64,000 bases of DNA from Flemingiibacterium sp045578725 (GTDB lineage Bacteria; Bacillota; Clostridia; Oscillospirales; CAG-272), in assembly GCA_045578725.1 (NCBI GenBank), contig JAZNKS010000041.1, positions 22,792 to 86,791 of the forward strand, read 5' to 3'. Under the pieces are notes generated by a model, which did not search any database, was not told where the DNA came from, and saw only the letters and a list, made by a program, of their open reading frames with translations. Positions within the stretch are counted from its first letter, which is position 1, and each line of letters starts with the position of its first letter. A program made the position numbers and the translations under genes. Positions 42,256 through 50,800 of this stretch are shown here, one piece after another.

Positions 42256-42284
42256 ATTATACGAAATCGTATGAGATTTGTCAA
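42256..42284 (-). promoter_or_regulatory. Consensus promoter of the GH5-like gene
   Basis: On the minus strand, a perfect TTGACA (42284-42279) and perfect TATAAT (42261-42256) with a 17-bp spacer. Confidence 0.88.
42259..42272. promoter_or_regulatory. Palindromic operator ATACGA-AA-TCGTAT
   Basis: A perfect 6-bp inverted repeat with a 2-bp centre overlaps the -10 box and spacer of the GH5-like promoter. This placement suits a LacI- or GntR-type repressor responding to the enzyme's sugar. Confidence 0.6.
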
Positions 42285-42335
42285 GGGAATGGCAGGGAAA
42301 AGCGAAAAAAATCCTGCAAATTTGCAAAAAAACAC

Positions 42336-42364
42336 TTGCAATTCACAGGGATATCGTGTACAAT
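42336..42364 (+). promoter_or_regulatory. Promoter of the SGNH hydrolase/nitroreductase pair
   Basis: TTGCAA (42336-42341) and TACAAT (42359-42364) with a 17-bp spacer. GGAGG at 42389-42393 precedes the ATG at 42402. Confidence 0.75.
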
Positions 42365-42401
42365 AATAGAAACCGATTATATCCAAACGGAGGTATTTAC
42401 C

Positions 42402-43016
42402 ATGAAGATTTTATTCCAGGGCGACAGCATCACCGATGCGGGCCGCGACCGCAGCAATCCCCATCATCTGGGAAACGGCTATCCCAAATACGCTGCCGAG
42501 CTGATCCGACAGGCCTATCCGGATACCGAATTTGAATTCATCGATCTCGGTATCTCCGGCAACCGCGCCGAGAATCTGCGCGATCGCTGGCAGGCGGATG
42601 CCGTCGATATCCAGCCGGACGTGATCTCGATCCTCATCGGCATCAATGACACCTGGCACCGCGCGGCCGAGAAAAACTGGATGCCGCACGAATATTTTGA
42701 AGAGTGCTACCGCGATATTCTCACGCAGATTAAGGAAAAGACGAACGCGAAGATCATCATCCTCGAGCAGTTCCTGCTTCCGGCCGAGGACAAGCTCGGC
42801 TTCCATGTGGATATGGATCCGAAGATTCAGGTCACCCGCAAGCTGGCCCGCGAATTTGCCGATGTCTTCATTCCGCTGGACGGACTGTTTGCCGCCGCAT
42901 CGGTGGAAACGGATTGGCACGAATTCTCGACGGACGGCGTTCATCCGATTGAAAAGGGCGCGCGCTTTATCGCCGGCCACTATCTTGAGGCTTTCAAAAA
43001 GCTGAATCTGGTATGA
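42402..43016 (+). CDS. SGNH/GDSL-type esterase
   Basis: 204 residues. Block I is FQGDSITDAGRDR with the nucleophile Ser, block II Gly is in GISGNRAENL, block III is GINDTWH with Asn, and block V is DGVHPIEKG with the catalytic Asp-x-x-His. No signal peptide. The family includes cytosolic acetyl-esterases acting on acetylated xylo- or manno-oligosaccharides, which would suit the divergent GH5-like enzyme. The in-frame region upstream of 42402 is not coding, because promoter and SD lie there. The 4-bp overlap with the nitroreductase gene suggests translational coupling. Confidence 0.9.
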   Translation: MKILFQGDSITDAGRDRSNPHHLGNGYPKYAAELIRQAYPDTEFEFIDLGISGNRAENLRDRWQADAVDIQPDVISILIGINDTWHRAAEKNWMPHEYFEECYRDILTQIKEKTNAKIIILEQFLLPAEDKLGFHVDMDPKIQVTRKLAREFADVFIPLDGLFAAASVETDWHEFSTDGVHPIEKGARFIAGHYLEAFKKLNLV

Positions 43017-43600
43017 ATATGGATCTGAAGGAACTTCTCACAAAGAACCGAACCTGCCGCACCTTTGACGAAAGCCGCCCGGTTACACGGGCGGCCCTTG
43101 TCGATATGGTGGAGCACGCGCGGCTTACCCCGACGGCGATGAACCGTCAGCCGCTCTGCTATCGGCTTGTCACAAAGCGCGGGGAGCTGGAGGCTGTCCA
43201 GAGCCTGACCAAATGGGGCGGCGCTCTGCCCGAATGGAATCTGCCGCCGGAAGGGCATCGGCCCACCGGCTTCATTGTGATCGGCTTCGATAAGGAAAAA
43301 TTCGGCTCGCCGGATGCATTCCTGCGCGATGTGGGAATCGTGTCGCTGGCGATCACCCTTCGCGCCTGCGAGATGGGATACGGCTCCTGCATCATCAGCG
43401 CCTTCAAAAAGGCGGCGCTGGAGGAGGCGCTTCATCTTCCCCCCGCGGTGGAGGCTCTGCAGGTGATCGGCATCGGCACGCCGGACGAGGTGCGGAGAAT
43501 CGTTCCCGTCACGGATGGAAAGGTTGCCTATTACCGCGATGAAAACGGCGTTCACTGCGTTCCAAAGCGATCGCTTGACGAGCTGATTCTGCCCGACTAA
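43013..43600 (+). CDS. Nitroreductase-family flavoprotein
   Basis: 195 residues. The N-terminal CRTFDESRPVTRAALVDMVEHARLTPTAMNRQP matches the FMN-binding start of the nitroreductase fold, where the usual R-R-S is R-T-C-R-T-F. The centre has GIVSLAITLRACEMGYGSCIIS, the membrane-like helix of the dimer core. The C-terminus has VIGIGTPDEVRR. Such enzymes reduce nitro compounds, quinones or enones with NAD(P)H; the substrate cannot be inferred. It is coupled to the SGNH gene and convergent with the SLOG gene, whose end it overlaps by 4 bp. Confidence 0.85.
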   Translation: MNMDLKELLTKNRTCRTFDESRPVTRAALVDMVEHARLTPTAMNRQPLCYRLVTKRGELEAVQSLTKWGGALPEWNLPPEGHRPTGFIVIGFDKEKFGSPDAFLRDVGIVSLAITLRACEMGYGSCIISAFKKAALEEALHLPPAVEALQVIGIGTPDEVRRIVPVTDGKVAYYRDENGVHCVPKRSLDELILPD

Positions 43601-44127
43601 TCGCCGAATTCCGGCACGGAACTCGGCGGATTGGAATCGAACAGATTGATGAGCCGGCGGCCCTTTTTCAGGGCATAATTGCAGGTATACAGCGTGCCGC
43701 CGGTCTTCTTGCCGACATTGGCTTCCGTATCGAAATAGCAGATGCAGTAATCACTGTGATCGACCATATAGCGGTTGCGGATCTGCATGACGCCCGGATG
43801 ATAATGGTCGGACAGGATTTCGACCCGATCAGCACGCTCCCGGATCCACTCATAGACGGAGATATCGTGCTCACTCCAATTCCGGGTCTGATTGGTGCAG
43901 GGAATGATGAGATGAAGACGGACGTTTTCGTTTTCGCGTTTTGCCTTCAGCACAGCCAGTGCGGCCAGCGTATCAAAGCCGAGAGCGCCGCCGGTCATGA
44001 AGTCACAGATATCATGGGCGATCATCCATTGCAGTTCAAGATTGAGTTTTTCTGCCAGCTCCGGAATCCGTTCACTCGGGATTTTTCGGTGTCCGGTAAA
44101 GCAGCAGAAGATTCGTTGCTTATCCAA
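43597..44127 (-). CDS. SLOG-fold protein of the DUF1273/YpsA type
   Basis: 176 residues from a TTG at 44127, which has AAGGAG just upstream. The longer reading from 44220 would place the start upstream of the promoter. FTGHR near the N-terminus and TGGALGFDTLAALAVL are signature motifs of the SLOG superfamily, Rossmann-like nucleotide or ligand binders that include YpsA. VDHSDYCICYFD follows as a core strand. In other bacteria the family is tied to cell division or stress and sometimes to nucleotide signalling; the role here is open. It overlaps the convergent nitroreductase gene by 4 bp. Confidence 0.8.
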   Translation of the reverse strand: MDKQRIFCCFTGHRKIPSERIPELAEKLNLELQWMIAHDICDFMTGGALGFDTLAALAVLKAKRENENVRLHLIIPCTNQTRNWSEHDISVYEWIRERADRVEILSDHYHPGVMQIRNRYMVDHSDYCICYFDTEANVGKKTGGTLYTCNYALKKGRRLINLFDSNPPSSVPEFGD

Positions 44128-44169
44128 TATGTCACACTCCTTGCCAAAACAGCTGTTCTTACTCATATC

Positions 44170-44198
44170 ATTATAGCACAGTTTTTCTGTTTTGTAAA
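44170..44198 (-). promoter_or_regulatory. Promoter of the SLOG gene
   Basis: On the minus strand TTTACA (44198-44193) and TATAAT (44175-44170) with a 17-bp spacer. The position shows that translation cannot begin at the upstream in-frame ATG codons and supports the TTG at 44127. Confidence 0.8.
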
Positions 44199-44268
44199 GT
44201 GCTTTGCGAATATTTATCAAAATATTTCGTCCGAAAAAGAACGGACAGCTGTACGGTCAATTCAGCCC

Positions 44269-44382
44269 TCGATATCCGTCCCGGGCGACCATCCTCTCCG
44301 TTACGACGGCATTCATCCGAGCGATGACGGCTTTGACTGCTGCATCCCAAATCGGATCGCCGCCATCCGTGATCTGCTCTGA
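44269..44382 (+). pseudogene. C-terminal remnant of an SGNH hydrolase
   Basis: In frame and just before a TGA, the translation reads RYDGIHPSDDGFDCCIPNRIAAIRDLL, which is the block V (D-G-x-H-P) and last helix of an SGNH hydrolase. No start, nucleophile block or ribosome site is present. The fragment lies in the gap between the SLOG and EEP genes and is probably the residue of a deleted esterase gene. Confidence 0.6.
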
Positions 44383-44418
44383 AATAACATTCAAATAATT
44401 CATGAAAGGAATTGTATC

Positions 44419-45192
44419 ATGTATACTCTCAAAATTATGACCTTCAATATCTGTGTCGGCGGTATCGCCAATAACCGTTATCCCGATCGCCGTGCCTATG
44501 TCAAGGAATTCATCGAACGCCAGCAGCCCGATGTCATCGGATTTCAGGAAGCCAGCCTGCCGATCCGCGAAGCGCTGGTCGAGGATCTCACCGACTATTA
44601 CATTATAGGCGGAGGCCGTGATGCCAATTATGAGGGCGAGGCTGTCAGTATCGCCTTCCGGAAGGACAAATTCACGCTGTTCGACTGCGAAACCTTCTGG
44701 CTGTCCAACACGCCGAATATAGCCGGCTCCCGTTATGCCATCGACCAGAGCGCATGCCCCCGTGTCTGCACCTGGGCGACGCTCAAGCCGAAGGCCGGCA
44801 AGCCCTTCCGCTTCTACAATGTTCATACCGATCACGTCGGAGAGATTGCACGAATCCAGGCAGCTACGCAGGTGATCCAGAAGATCGCGGAAAATAACAG
44901 CCGCTGTCCGATGCCGTCCTATGTTACCGGCGATTTTAACGAGCGCCCGGATTGTGGCTGCATCAAGACGATGCTTTCCTGCACCGCGATTCCGCTGGTC
45001 GATCTGATGGCAGATTGCGGTGCCACCTTCCACAATTTTGACCGCCGGAATGATCCCACATTTAAGATTGACTATATCTTTGCACCGGCCGGCACGAAGT
45101 GTCTCAAGGCCGAAAAGCTCACCGAAAAGCGCGATGGCCTCTGGCTGTCCGATCATTATCCGCTGATGGCGACGATTGAGGTGGAAGAATGA
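44419..45192 (+). CDS. Endonuclease/exonuclease/phosphatase (EEP) family protein
   Basis: 257 residues with the EEP motifs in order: MTFNICVG, DVIGFQEA (metal-binding Glu), FYNVHTDHVG, VTGDFNERPD, IDYIFA and LSDHYPLMATIE. No signal peptide. In this genomic setting, between carbohydrate-active genes, it is more likely a phosphodiesterase/phosphatase than a DNase. AAGGA precedes the ATG, and the end overlaps the next gene by 4 bp, so the two are co-transcribed. Confidence 0.87.
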   Translation: MYTLKIMTFNICVGGIANNRYPDRRAYVKEFIERQQPDVIGFQEASLPIREALVEDLTDYYIIGGGRDANYEGEAVSIAFRKDKFTLFDCETFWLSNTPNIAGSRYAIDQSACPRVCTWATLKPKAGKPFRFYNVHTDHVGEIARIQAATQVIQKIAENNSRCPMPSYVTGDFNERPDCGCIKTMLSCTAIPLVDLMADCGATFHNFDRRNDPTFKIDYIFAPAGTKCLKAEKLTEKRDGLWLSDHYPLMATIEVEE

Positions 45193-46229
45193 GCCGGATT
45201 TTATCCAATGAGGAGATTATTTCGGCCGCTGTCGGTGCCGCTTACTGCGAAGCCGATGAAAACGGTGTCCGCTTCCACCGCTTCACAAGAGAGCAGGAGG
45301 AGCTGTACGACACCTTAAAGCCCCAGCACCGGAATAAGGTTCGCTGTCCGGCCGGTGTGCGCATCCGCTTCAAAACGGACAGCCGCACGCTGAAGCTTCT
45401 GCTGGCCGTTCATCCGGGCCACGGCAACCGCTCCTATTTTTCCGTTGAGGTCTTCTCGGATGGGAAGCCGGCCGGCGTGATCGATAATTTCACCAACACC
45501 GCCGCCGGGGATTCCCTGCATGAAAAATATCCGACCGGCATCTTTGCGCGGCCCTTTGCCATCGGAAAAGAGGAGGGCGAGTCGCTGATCGAAATCTTTC
45601 TGCCCTCGCTGAGCCTTGTCACCCTCGTCGAAATGGAGCTGGATGACGGGGCCACCTTCACGCCCGTGAAGCGGGAGAAAACGCTGATTGCCTTCGGCGA
45701 TTCGATCACGCAGGGCTACGATGCTTTCCATCCCTCCCGCCGCTATGCGGCAAGGCTGGCCGATTATCTCGGCGCGGATGAGATCTGTAAGGCCATCGGC
45801 GGCGAAATCTTCTTCCCGGAGCTTGGTGGGATCGGGGACGGCATCGAGCCGGACTATATTACCGTCGCCTACGGAACCAACGATTGGTCGCATCTCGGCC
45901 TGTGCACCTTCGCGGACAACTGCCGCCGCTTCTTTGAGAATCTCCGCCGGACCTATCCCGGCGCCCGGATATTCGCCATCACGCCGATCTGGCGGGCGGA
46001 TTGGCAATCGGAGCGTGCAATGGGCGGCTTTGATGAAGTGGGAAAGCAAATCCGTGCGGTCGCGGCAGATCTTGACGGCGTTACGGTAATCGATGGCTTT
46101 GATCTGGTGCCGCACGATACATCGATCTTTGCAGACGGAAGTCTTCACCCGAACGATGCGGGATTTGATCAGTATGCAGGCAATCTGGTCGCTGCCTTCA
46201 AAAATTCAATCGGAATCGGCGGCCAATAA
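45189..46229 (+). CDS. Two-domain SGNH carbohydrate esterase
   Basis: 346 residues. The N-terminal ~150 form a beta-sandwich (VRIRFKTDSRTLKLLL, YFSVEVFSDGKPAGVID) like the jelly-roll of CE2/CE3-type or SGNH sugar esterases. The C-terminal SGNH domain has IAFGDSITQGYDA, GGEIFF, AYGTNDWSH and DGSLHPNDAGFD. Predicted to remove acyl groups from glycans or glycosides in the cytosol. It shares block V wording (HPxDxGFD) with the remnant at 44269, consistent with old duplication of SGNH genes here. Confidence 0.85.
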   Translation: MSRILSNEEIISAAVGAAYCEADENGVRFHRFTREQEELYDTLKPQHRNKVRCPAGVRIRFKTDSRTLKLLLAVHPGHGNRSYFSVEVFSDGKPAGVIDNFTNTAAGDSLHEKYPTGIFARPFAIGKEEGESLIEIFLPSLSLVTLVEMELDDGATFTPVKREKTLIAFGDSITQGYDAFHPSRRYAARLADYLGADEICKAIGGEIFFPELGGIGDGIEPDYITVAYGTNDWSHLGLCTFADNCRRFFENLRRTYPGARIFAITPIWRADWQSERAMGGFDEVGKQIRAVAADLDGVTVIDGFDLVPHDTSIFADGSLHPNDAGFDQYAGNLVAAFKNSIGIGGQ

Positions 46230-46259
46230 GCAAGTAAGGTATAGTTTGGGGATAGGCGG

Positions 46260-46346
46260 GTGCGCACCGATTGGCGGGTCAAGCTCCGGCACGGCGAAAA
46301 AATCGGTCTGGGCACACAGGAATACGAAATTATCACCATCAAATAA
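46260..46346 (+). pseudogene. Possible short gene remnant between esterase and PHP genes
   Basis: An open stretch of 28 codons ends in TAA and reads like the C-terminal strands of a beta-sandwich (RHGEKIGLGTQEYEIITIK). There is no start signal of its own. It could be the tail of a deleted hydrolase, or chance. Low confidence. Confidence 0.3.
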
Positions 46347-46359
46347 CGGAGGCAGAAAA

Positions 46360-48210
46360 ATGCTTGCGGAATCCACAAAGCTGATTCTCAATGGCGAAGC
46401 GAAGGCATCCCTTCATTTTCTGGCCCATGAAGCGGGCGCGATCGGCTTTTTAGCCGGGCGCCCTCTTTCGTGGAGGCTGACGGATGCTTTTGATCGCCCG
46501 ATCGATGCCGGCACGGGCGATTCCCTCTGCCGCGCGGTGGAAAAGGGCGGATACCGGCTGACCTTTACGCCGTTCGACGGCGAAAAAATCCGGATTCAAC
46601 CGGCAGTAACGGGCGCGATAACGCCTTATCTCATGCCGGGCGTCGGCGTACTCTGGCAGCACGGCGCGCGCTATCCGCTCCTTTTGGATGGCGGTGCGGC
46701 TCATACCCTCTGGCTTCTGGCGTCGCCCGCAGAAAAGCTGGAGGCGGCCGCTGTCATCAAGGGAATCCCGAACGGCGAGGCTATCACCGTCCGCTGTGAC
46801 GGGGAAGCGGTCGGATGCGAATGGTATCCAAAGCTCGGACGGCCCTGGTTCTGGCATACGGCGGCGATTCCGACGGCGGAATGTGTCCGCTTCGGGCTTC
46901 CGGCCGGGGAAACGGACATCCGCTTCACGGCTTACAACCGCACCGTCGCGGCGCTGAAGGAGCCTGCTGGCACGATTTCGTGGGGATCGCTTTCGCTGAC
47001 GGCGACGGATGCCAACGGTGAGCCGATCGATGCCCGCTTTGAAATCTTCATCGGCTCCGAGCGGATTGCTTTGCGCGATCAGCTGGCCGATGAATCGGAG
47101 CCTGTGTATCTGCCGCAGGGGCGCTATACCGTCCGCGTGTCGCACGGCAAGCTCTGGAACAAGGCCGAGGCGACGGTCGATGTCGGAATCGATCCGGCCA
47201 CCTGCGCGCTGTCGATCGCGCCGGAGGTTCATCTGCCCGAGGGATGGGTCTTTGGCGAGCTTCACACCCATTCTTCTCTTGAGGATGCGACCCTGTTCCC
47301 CCGGCACGTTATGCGTGCGGCGCGGTGTACCGGCCTTTCGTTCTGCTTCATGACCGACAAGGATATCGACAGGCTTGATGAAATGGGTCTGCATGATGTG
47401 GATGTCCCCGGCCGCTTTCTGGCTCTGCCGGGGCAGGAGATCATGTGTCATGAGCTGCACACGAACGTTCTGAATCCCACGCACAGGATTGAGAATCCGG
47501 AGGCGGATTTTCTGTCGCGCCCGAATCCCGACATTGAAGCAAAGCTGGAGGGCTGGCTGGGTGAATACCAATCCATGCGAGCCGAGCAGCCCTGTCTGAT
47601 CATGCACAACCATCCGACGCATCGGCCGGAGGCAGCTCTAAAAGGGCAGCCGTATTTTCGCTCTTGGTGGGTGCACGATCTCCATCCCGAAACCTATACG
47701 CTGGTCGAAAATTGCGGCTATGCGGAGTGGTTCGACCGGCTGAACCGCGGCCACCGGCTGTACGCCGCCTGGACCGGCGACGGTCATGACTGCACGCTGA
47801 TGGAGCCGGGCAAGGAGGGCATCTGCCTTCATCTTGGCGGCGAGCTGTCGGCTGCCAATATCATCCGGGCGCTGGAGGCGGGGGATTTCTTCTCCCTGCG
47901 CGCGCCGGGAATGCTTCTGCAGATCGAATATGACGGGCAGGGCCGAATCGGTATCCGCGCCGCTTCGGGACGTGTGATCGAAAAAATCGAGCTGATCGGC
48001 GACGGCCGTGTGATTGAGCGCTTTGACGGAGCCGGTCAGAACCGGCTCGGGGCCGGGATCGCTCTGCCGCAGGGACTTCACTGGGTCATGGCCCGCGCAA
48101 AGCTTGTTGGCAGCGAATGGGAGGAAGCGACCCACAGCTTCACGCCCTTCATGCAGGCGGGCTGGGATGCCTTCACAAATCCGATCTTTTTGGAGGATAA
48201 CGCAACATGA
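46360..48210 (+). CDS. CehA/McbA-like PHP-domain metallohydrolase
   Basis: 616 residues from the ATG at 46360 with GGAGG at 46348-46352. The N-terminal half is beta-rich (two sandwich domains to about residue 295). The PHP domain begins at FGELHTHSSLED (H-x-H metal ligands), continues with FCFMTDKDID, PGQEIMCHELH and HNHPTHRP, and has WTGDGHD near the end. CehA/McbA members hydrolyse phosphoesters or carbamates. No signal peptide. The next start codon overlaps its stop by ATGA, but that gene is broken. Confidence 0.8.
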   Translation: MLAESTKLILNGEAKASLHFLAHEAGAIGFLAGRPLSWRLTDAFDRPIDAGTGDSLCRAVEKGGYRLTFTPFDGEKIRIQPAVTGAITPYLMPGVGVLWQHGARYPLLLDGGAAHTLWLLASPAEKLEAAAVIKGIPNGEAITVRCDGEAVGCEWYPKLGRPWFWHTAAIPTAECVRFGLPAGETDIRFTAYNRTVAALKEPAGTISWGSLSLTATDANGEPIDARFEIFIGSERIALRDQLADESEPVYLPQGRYTVRVSHGKLWNKAEATVDVGIDPATCALSIAPEVHLPEGWVFGELHTHSSLEDATLFPRHVMRAARCTGLSFCFMTDKDIDRLDEMGLHDVDVPGRFLALPGQEIMCHELHTNVLNPTHRIENPEADFLSRPNPDIEAKLEGWLGEYQSMRAEQPCLIMHNHPTHRPEAALKGQPYFRSWWVHDLHPETYTLVENCGYAEWFDRLNRGHRLYAAWTGDGHDCTLMEPGKEGICLHLGGELSAANIIRALEAGDFFSLRAPGMLLQIEYDGQGRIGIRAASGRVIEKIELIGDGRVIERFDGAGQNRLGAGIALPQGLHWVMARAKLVGSEWEEATHSFTPFMQAGWDAFTNPIFLEDNAT

Positions 48211-48480
48211 AAGACATCAAACGCGCATGGGATTCTATTTTCAACTGCCTCTGGTGGCCGGGGACCAAGCTGATCTACGATTACCGCTCCGGCAGGTGCT
48301 CCGGAACGGCGCGGAGGCGATGATTATCCAGACGCTGGCTCCCGGACGGGCGTTTTCCCCCGATCAGGCAGATGCCTTCTTCCGGCTGACCAAGCGGCTG
48401 GATTTCGACAAAGCCTCGAATTACTGGCCGGTCTCTGGTACGATGCCTGGTGGATGCTGAAACGGCGGAGCGTCAACTGA
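48207..48480 (+). pseudogene. Frameshifted and truncated gene remnant after the PHP gene
   Basis: An ATG overlapping the PHP stop begins MKDIKRAWDSIFNCLWWPG but stops after 38 codons. Coding-like sequence continues in other frames: EAMIIQTLAPGRAF...DADAFFRLTKRLDFDKASNYW-like text, then GLWYDAWWMLKRRSVN just before 48480. At least two frame changes or deletions are needed to join them. The parent family is not recognised; position suggests another glycan-active enzyme of this operon. Confidence 0.65.
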
Positions 48481-48507
48481 AATATTCATCGAAAATTCAA
48501 AAAGCGG

Positions 48508-48536
48508 TTGCAATTTCTGCCGGATTGTGGTATAAT
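48508..48536 (+). promoter_or_regulatory. Sigma-A promoter of the NSS transporter gene
   Basis: TTGCAA (48508-48513) and TATAAT (48531-48536) with a 17-bp spacer, then AAAGGAG before the GTG at 48571. The 48211-48571 gap otherwise holds only the pseudogene at 48207-48480. Confidence 0.82.
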
Positions 48537-48570
48537 AATACGGTAGTTTGTCATCAAAGGAGAATTTATC

Positions 48571-49929
48571 GTGGAATCCCAAAGAAGTTCCTTCACGGGT
48601 AAGATCGGATTTGTCCTGGCCGCGGCCGGCTCGGCGGTTGGCCTTGGCAACATCTGGCGCTTCCCGTATCTGGCCGCCAAATACGGCGGCGGCATCTTTC
48701 TGCTGTGTTACATCCTTCTGGCCGTGACCTTCGGCTTTTCGCTGATGGTCACCGAGATCGCTATCGGCCGCAAAACCGGCCTTTCGGCCATCGGTGCCTT
48801 CAAAAAGCTGGATAAGCGGTTTTCGTTTGTCGGCTATTTAGCCGCGCTCGTGCCGATTATCATTCTGCCGTACTATTCGGTCATCGGCGGATGGGTCACC
48901 AAATATCTGTCCGGCTTTGTCATGGGACAGGCCCATGTCATGGCGGCGGACACCTTCTTCAAGGAATACATCAAGCTTCCCGCGGAGCCGGTGATCTGGT
49001 TCCTGCTGTTCATCGGCATCACCGCCGTGATCGTCATGTGCGGCGTTGAGAAGGGCATCGAAAAGGTCAGCAAGATCATGATGCCGATCCTCGTTGTGCT
49101 GATTCTGATCATTGCGATTTACACGATCGTCCGTATGCCCGGCGCATGGGACGGCGTGCTCTATTACATCACTCCCGATTTCTCCCATTTCTCCGTCATG
49201 ACCGTTGTGGCGGCGATGGGACAGCTCTTCTATTCGATGTCGCTGGCCATGGGCATTATGATCACCTTCGGCTCCTACATGAAGAAGGATATCAGCATTG
49301 AAAAATCCGCGCACCAGATCGAAATTTTCGATACCGGTGTCGCCTTCCTGGCGGGCCTGATGATTATCCCCGCCGTGTTCGCTTTCTCCGGCGGCAATGA
49401 GGAAGCGCTCGGACAGGGCCCCGGCCTGATGTTCGTCACCCTGCCGAAGGTCTTCGATTCGATGCCCGGCGGCAATATCATCGGCGCAACCTTCTTTATC
49501 ATGGTCTTCTTCGCGGCGCTCACCTCCGCGATCTCGCTGATGGAAACAATCGTGTCGATCTTCCAGGATAAGCTCGGCCTGAAGCGGATTCCCGCCTGCC
49601 TGCTGGTGCTTGGCATCACGCTGGCGCTGGGTATCTTCACCTGCCTCGGCTACTCCGGCCTCTCGTTCATCCGGATCATCGGCATGGAGGTTCTTGATTT
49701 CTTCGACTTCATCTCCAACAGCATGATTATGCCGGTCGTCGCCTTCCTGACGGCCATCTTCGCCGGCTATGTGCTCGGTCCGAAGACGGTTTTGGAGGAG
49801 CTGGAGCTCGGCGGCGGCTTCAAGCAGAAGAAGCTGTACACGGTCATGATCCGTTATGTGGCACCGGTCTTCATCATTCTGATCCTGCTCTCGTCCGTGC
49901 TGGATGTCTTCAGTATTATCGAGATTTAA
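48571..49929 (+). CDS. Neurotransmitter:sodium symporter (NSS/SNF) family transporter
   Basis: 452 residues from a GTG start. Helix 1 has the family signature GFVLAAAGSAVGLGNIWRFPYL, with unwound Na+/substrate site residues. Helix 6 has FYSMSLAMGIMITFGSY, and helix 8 has LTSAISLMETIVS. Length and number of helices (11) match bacterial amino-acid members such as MhsT and TnaT. It probably imports a hydrophobic or aromatic amino acid with Na+. The substrate is not resolved by eye. Single-gene unit with its own promoter and terminator. Confidence 0.93.
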   Translation: MESQRSSFTGKIGFVLAAAGSAVGLGNIWRFPYLAAKYGGGIFLLCYILLAVTFGFSLMVTEIAIGRKTGLSAIGAFKKLDKRFSFVGYLAALVPIIILPYYSVIGGWVTKYLSGFVMGQAHVMAADTFFKEYIKLPAEPVIWFLLFIGITAVIVMCGVEKGIEKVSKIMMPILVVLILIIAIYTIVRMPGAWDGVLYYITPDFSHFSVMTVVAAMGQLFYSMSLAMGIMITFGSYMKKDISIEKSAHQIEIFDTGVAFLAGLMIIPAVFAFSGGNEEALGQGPGLMFVTLPKVFDSMPGGNIIGATFFIMVFFAALTSAISLMETIVSIFQDKLGLKRIPACLLVLGITLALGIFTCLGYSGLSFIRIIGMEVLDFFDFISNSMIMPVVAFLTAIFAGYVLGPKTVLEELELGGGFKQKKLYTVMIRYVAPVFIILILLSSVLDVFSIIEI

Positions 49930-49932
49930 CCG

Positions 49933-49965
49933 AAAAAAACAATCCCGGAAGGGATTGTTTTTTTA
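49933..49965. terminator. Bidirectional terminator, NSS gene / zinc-ribbon gene
   Basis: AACAATCCC (49938-49946), loop GGAA, GGGATTGTT (49951-49959), flanked by an A-run on the left and a T-run on the right, so it works in both directions. Confidence 0.9.
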
Positions 49966-50520
49966 TTGGCTGAATTCCATCGTGTCGGCGATCACGGTAT
50001 GAACGCCGGGGGAATCGAAGTTTGACGGCAGAGCCGAGCCGCATAAAAGCAAGGCGATGATCGCCACGGCGAAGAAGATCACGGCACCGGATGCCAGAAA
50101 CTGATGGGTGTAGCTGTCGGCGTAGAAATCGAGATCCTCCGGATCGTATTCGTCCCGCCTGCGATCCCGCCAGTGAGGGCGCATGATGTGGACGGCGGCG
50201 CGAGGTAAGAGGCAGATGAAGGCCGACCATGCGGCGAAAGCGGCGGCCATGAAGGGGAAGATGATCGCTTCGTCTTTTGAAAAGACGAACATCAGCGCGA
50301 TGCTTCCGGCCAGCAGGGCAAGATCGATAAAGCCGATCCACCGGCACCAGCCATAGAGCGGATAGGTCAGGCGATGATCGATGGACTGATCGATGCGGTA
50401 ATCCATCTCCTCGCCGAATTCCTCGGCGGCGGGCGGCAGGACGGCACCGCAGTCCACGCAGGTCTGTCGCTCGGCCGCCTGAATCGTGCCGCATTTGATG
50501 CATTTTTTCTTGAGCTCCAA
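49963..50520 (-). CDS. Zinc-ribbon membrane protein, unknown function
   Basis: 185 residues from a TTG at 50520 with AAAGGAG upstream; a further in-frame ATG at 50538 lies within the ribosome-site region. The N-terminus is a zinc ribbon (C-I-K-C-G...C-V-D-C-G). A linker and two hydrophobic helices follow (about 65-85 and 92-112), then a basic/acidic loop (RRDEYDPEDLDFYAD) and a final helix near 150. This is a common layout for small 'zinc-ribbon domain' membrane proteins of Clostridia. No function known. Confidence 0.75.
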   Translation of the reverse strand: MELKKKCIKCGTIQAAERQTCVDCGAVLPPAAEEFGEEMDYRIDQSIDHRLTYPLYGWCRWIGFIDLALLAGSIALMFVFSKDEAIIFPFMAAAFAAWSAFICLLPRAAVHIMRPHWRDRRRDEYDPEDLDFYADSYTHQFLASGAVIFFAVAIIALLLCGSALPSNFDSPGVHTVIADTMEFSQ

Positions 50521-50627
50521 GGACAATCTCCTTTGCAATGTTGTATGAATATTATATCATGCGGTCGCGTGATTGTCAAGCGCCGGGACAAAGATTTACA
50601 AAACGTCCACAATCAGCGAAAAAAGGC

Positions 50628-50656
50628 TTGCATTCAGCCAACGAATGTGCTATAAT
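50628..50656 (+). promoter_or_regulatory. Promoter of the DUF4886-like gene
   Basis: TTGCAT (50628-50633) and TATAAT (50651-50656) with a 17-bp spacer, leaving a leader of about 150 nt before the start codon. Confidence 0.8.
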
Positions 50657-50683
50657 ATAAGAAAAATCCCTGTGAGGTAACAA

Positions 50684-50800
50684 GTCTGAAAAATAAATTT
50701 TCAGACCCGGTTTTGTGGCTTACATTGCCGTCCCGGCAATGTTTTGCTTCACAAACCAGCCCCAAAATCCAAGAAAGGAAGCTTTCGCATCGCGAAAGCT
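50684..50800 (+). promoter_or_regulatory. Structured 5' leader with four nested or successive stems
   Basis: Stem A: 50684-50692 with 50698-50706 (9 bp). Stem B (outer): 50709-50717 with 50750-50757 (8 bp, one bulge), enclosing stem C: 50722-50730 with 50734-50742 (9 bp). Stem D: 50780-50788 with 50792-50800 (9 bp), placed between an AAAGGA site and the first ATG. The density of perfect stems exceeds chance for 120 nt. It does not match a riboswitch class that I recognise. Confidence 0.6.

Noticed and set aside
41457..42401. A long N-terminal extension of the SGNH hydrolase at 42402.
   Set aside because: The promoter (42336-42364) and GGAGG (42389) lie inside the extension, and it is antisense to the GH5-like gene.
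50684..50800. Assignment of the structured leader to a known riboswitch class.
   Set aside because: I could not match its stems or loops to the THF, guanidine, c-di-GMP-I, ZTP or other classes that I know, so no class is claimed.
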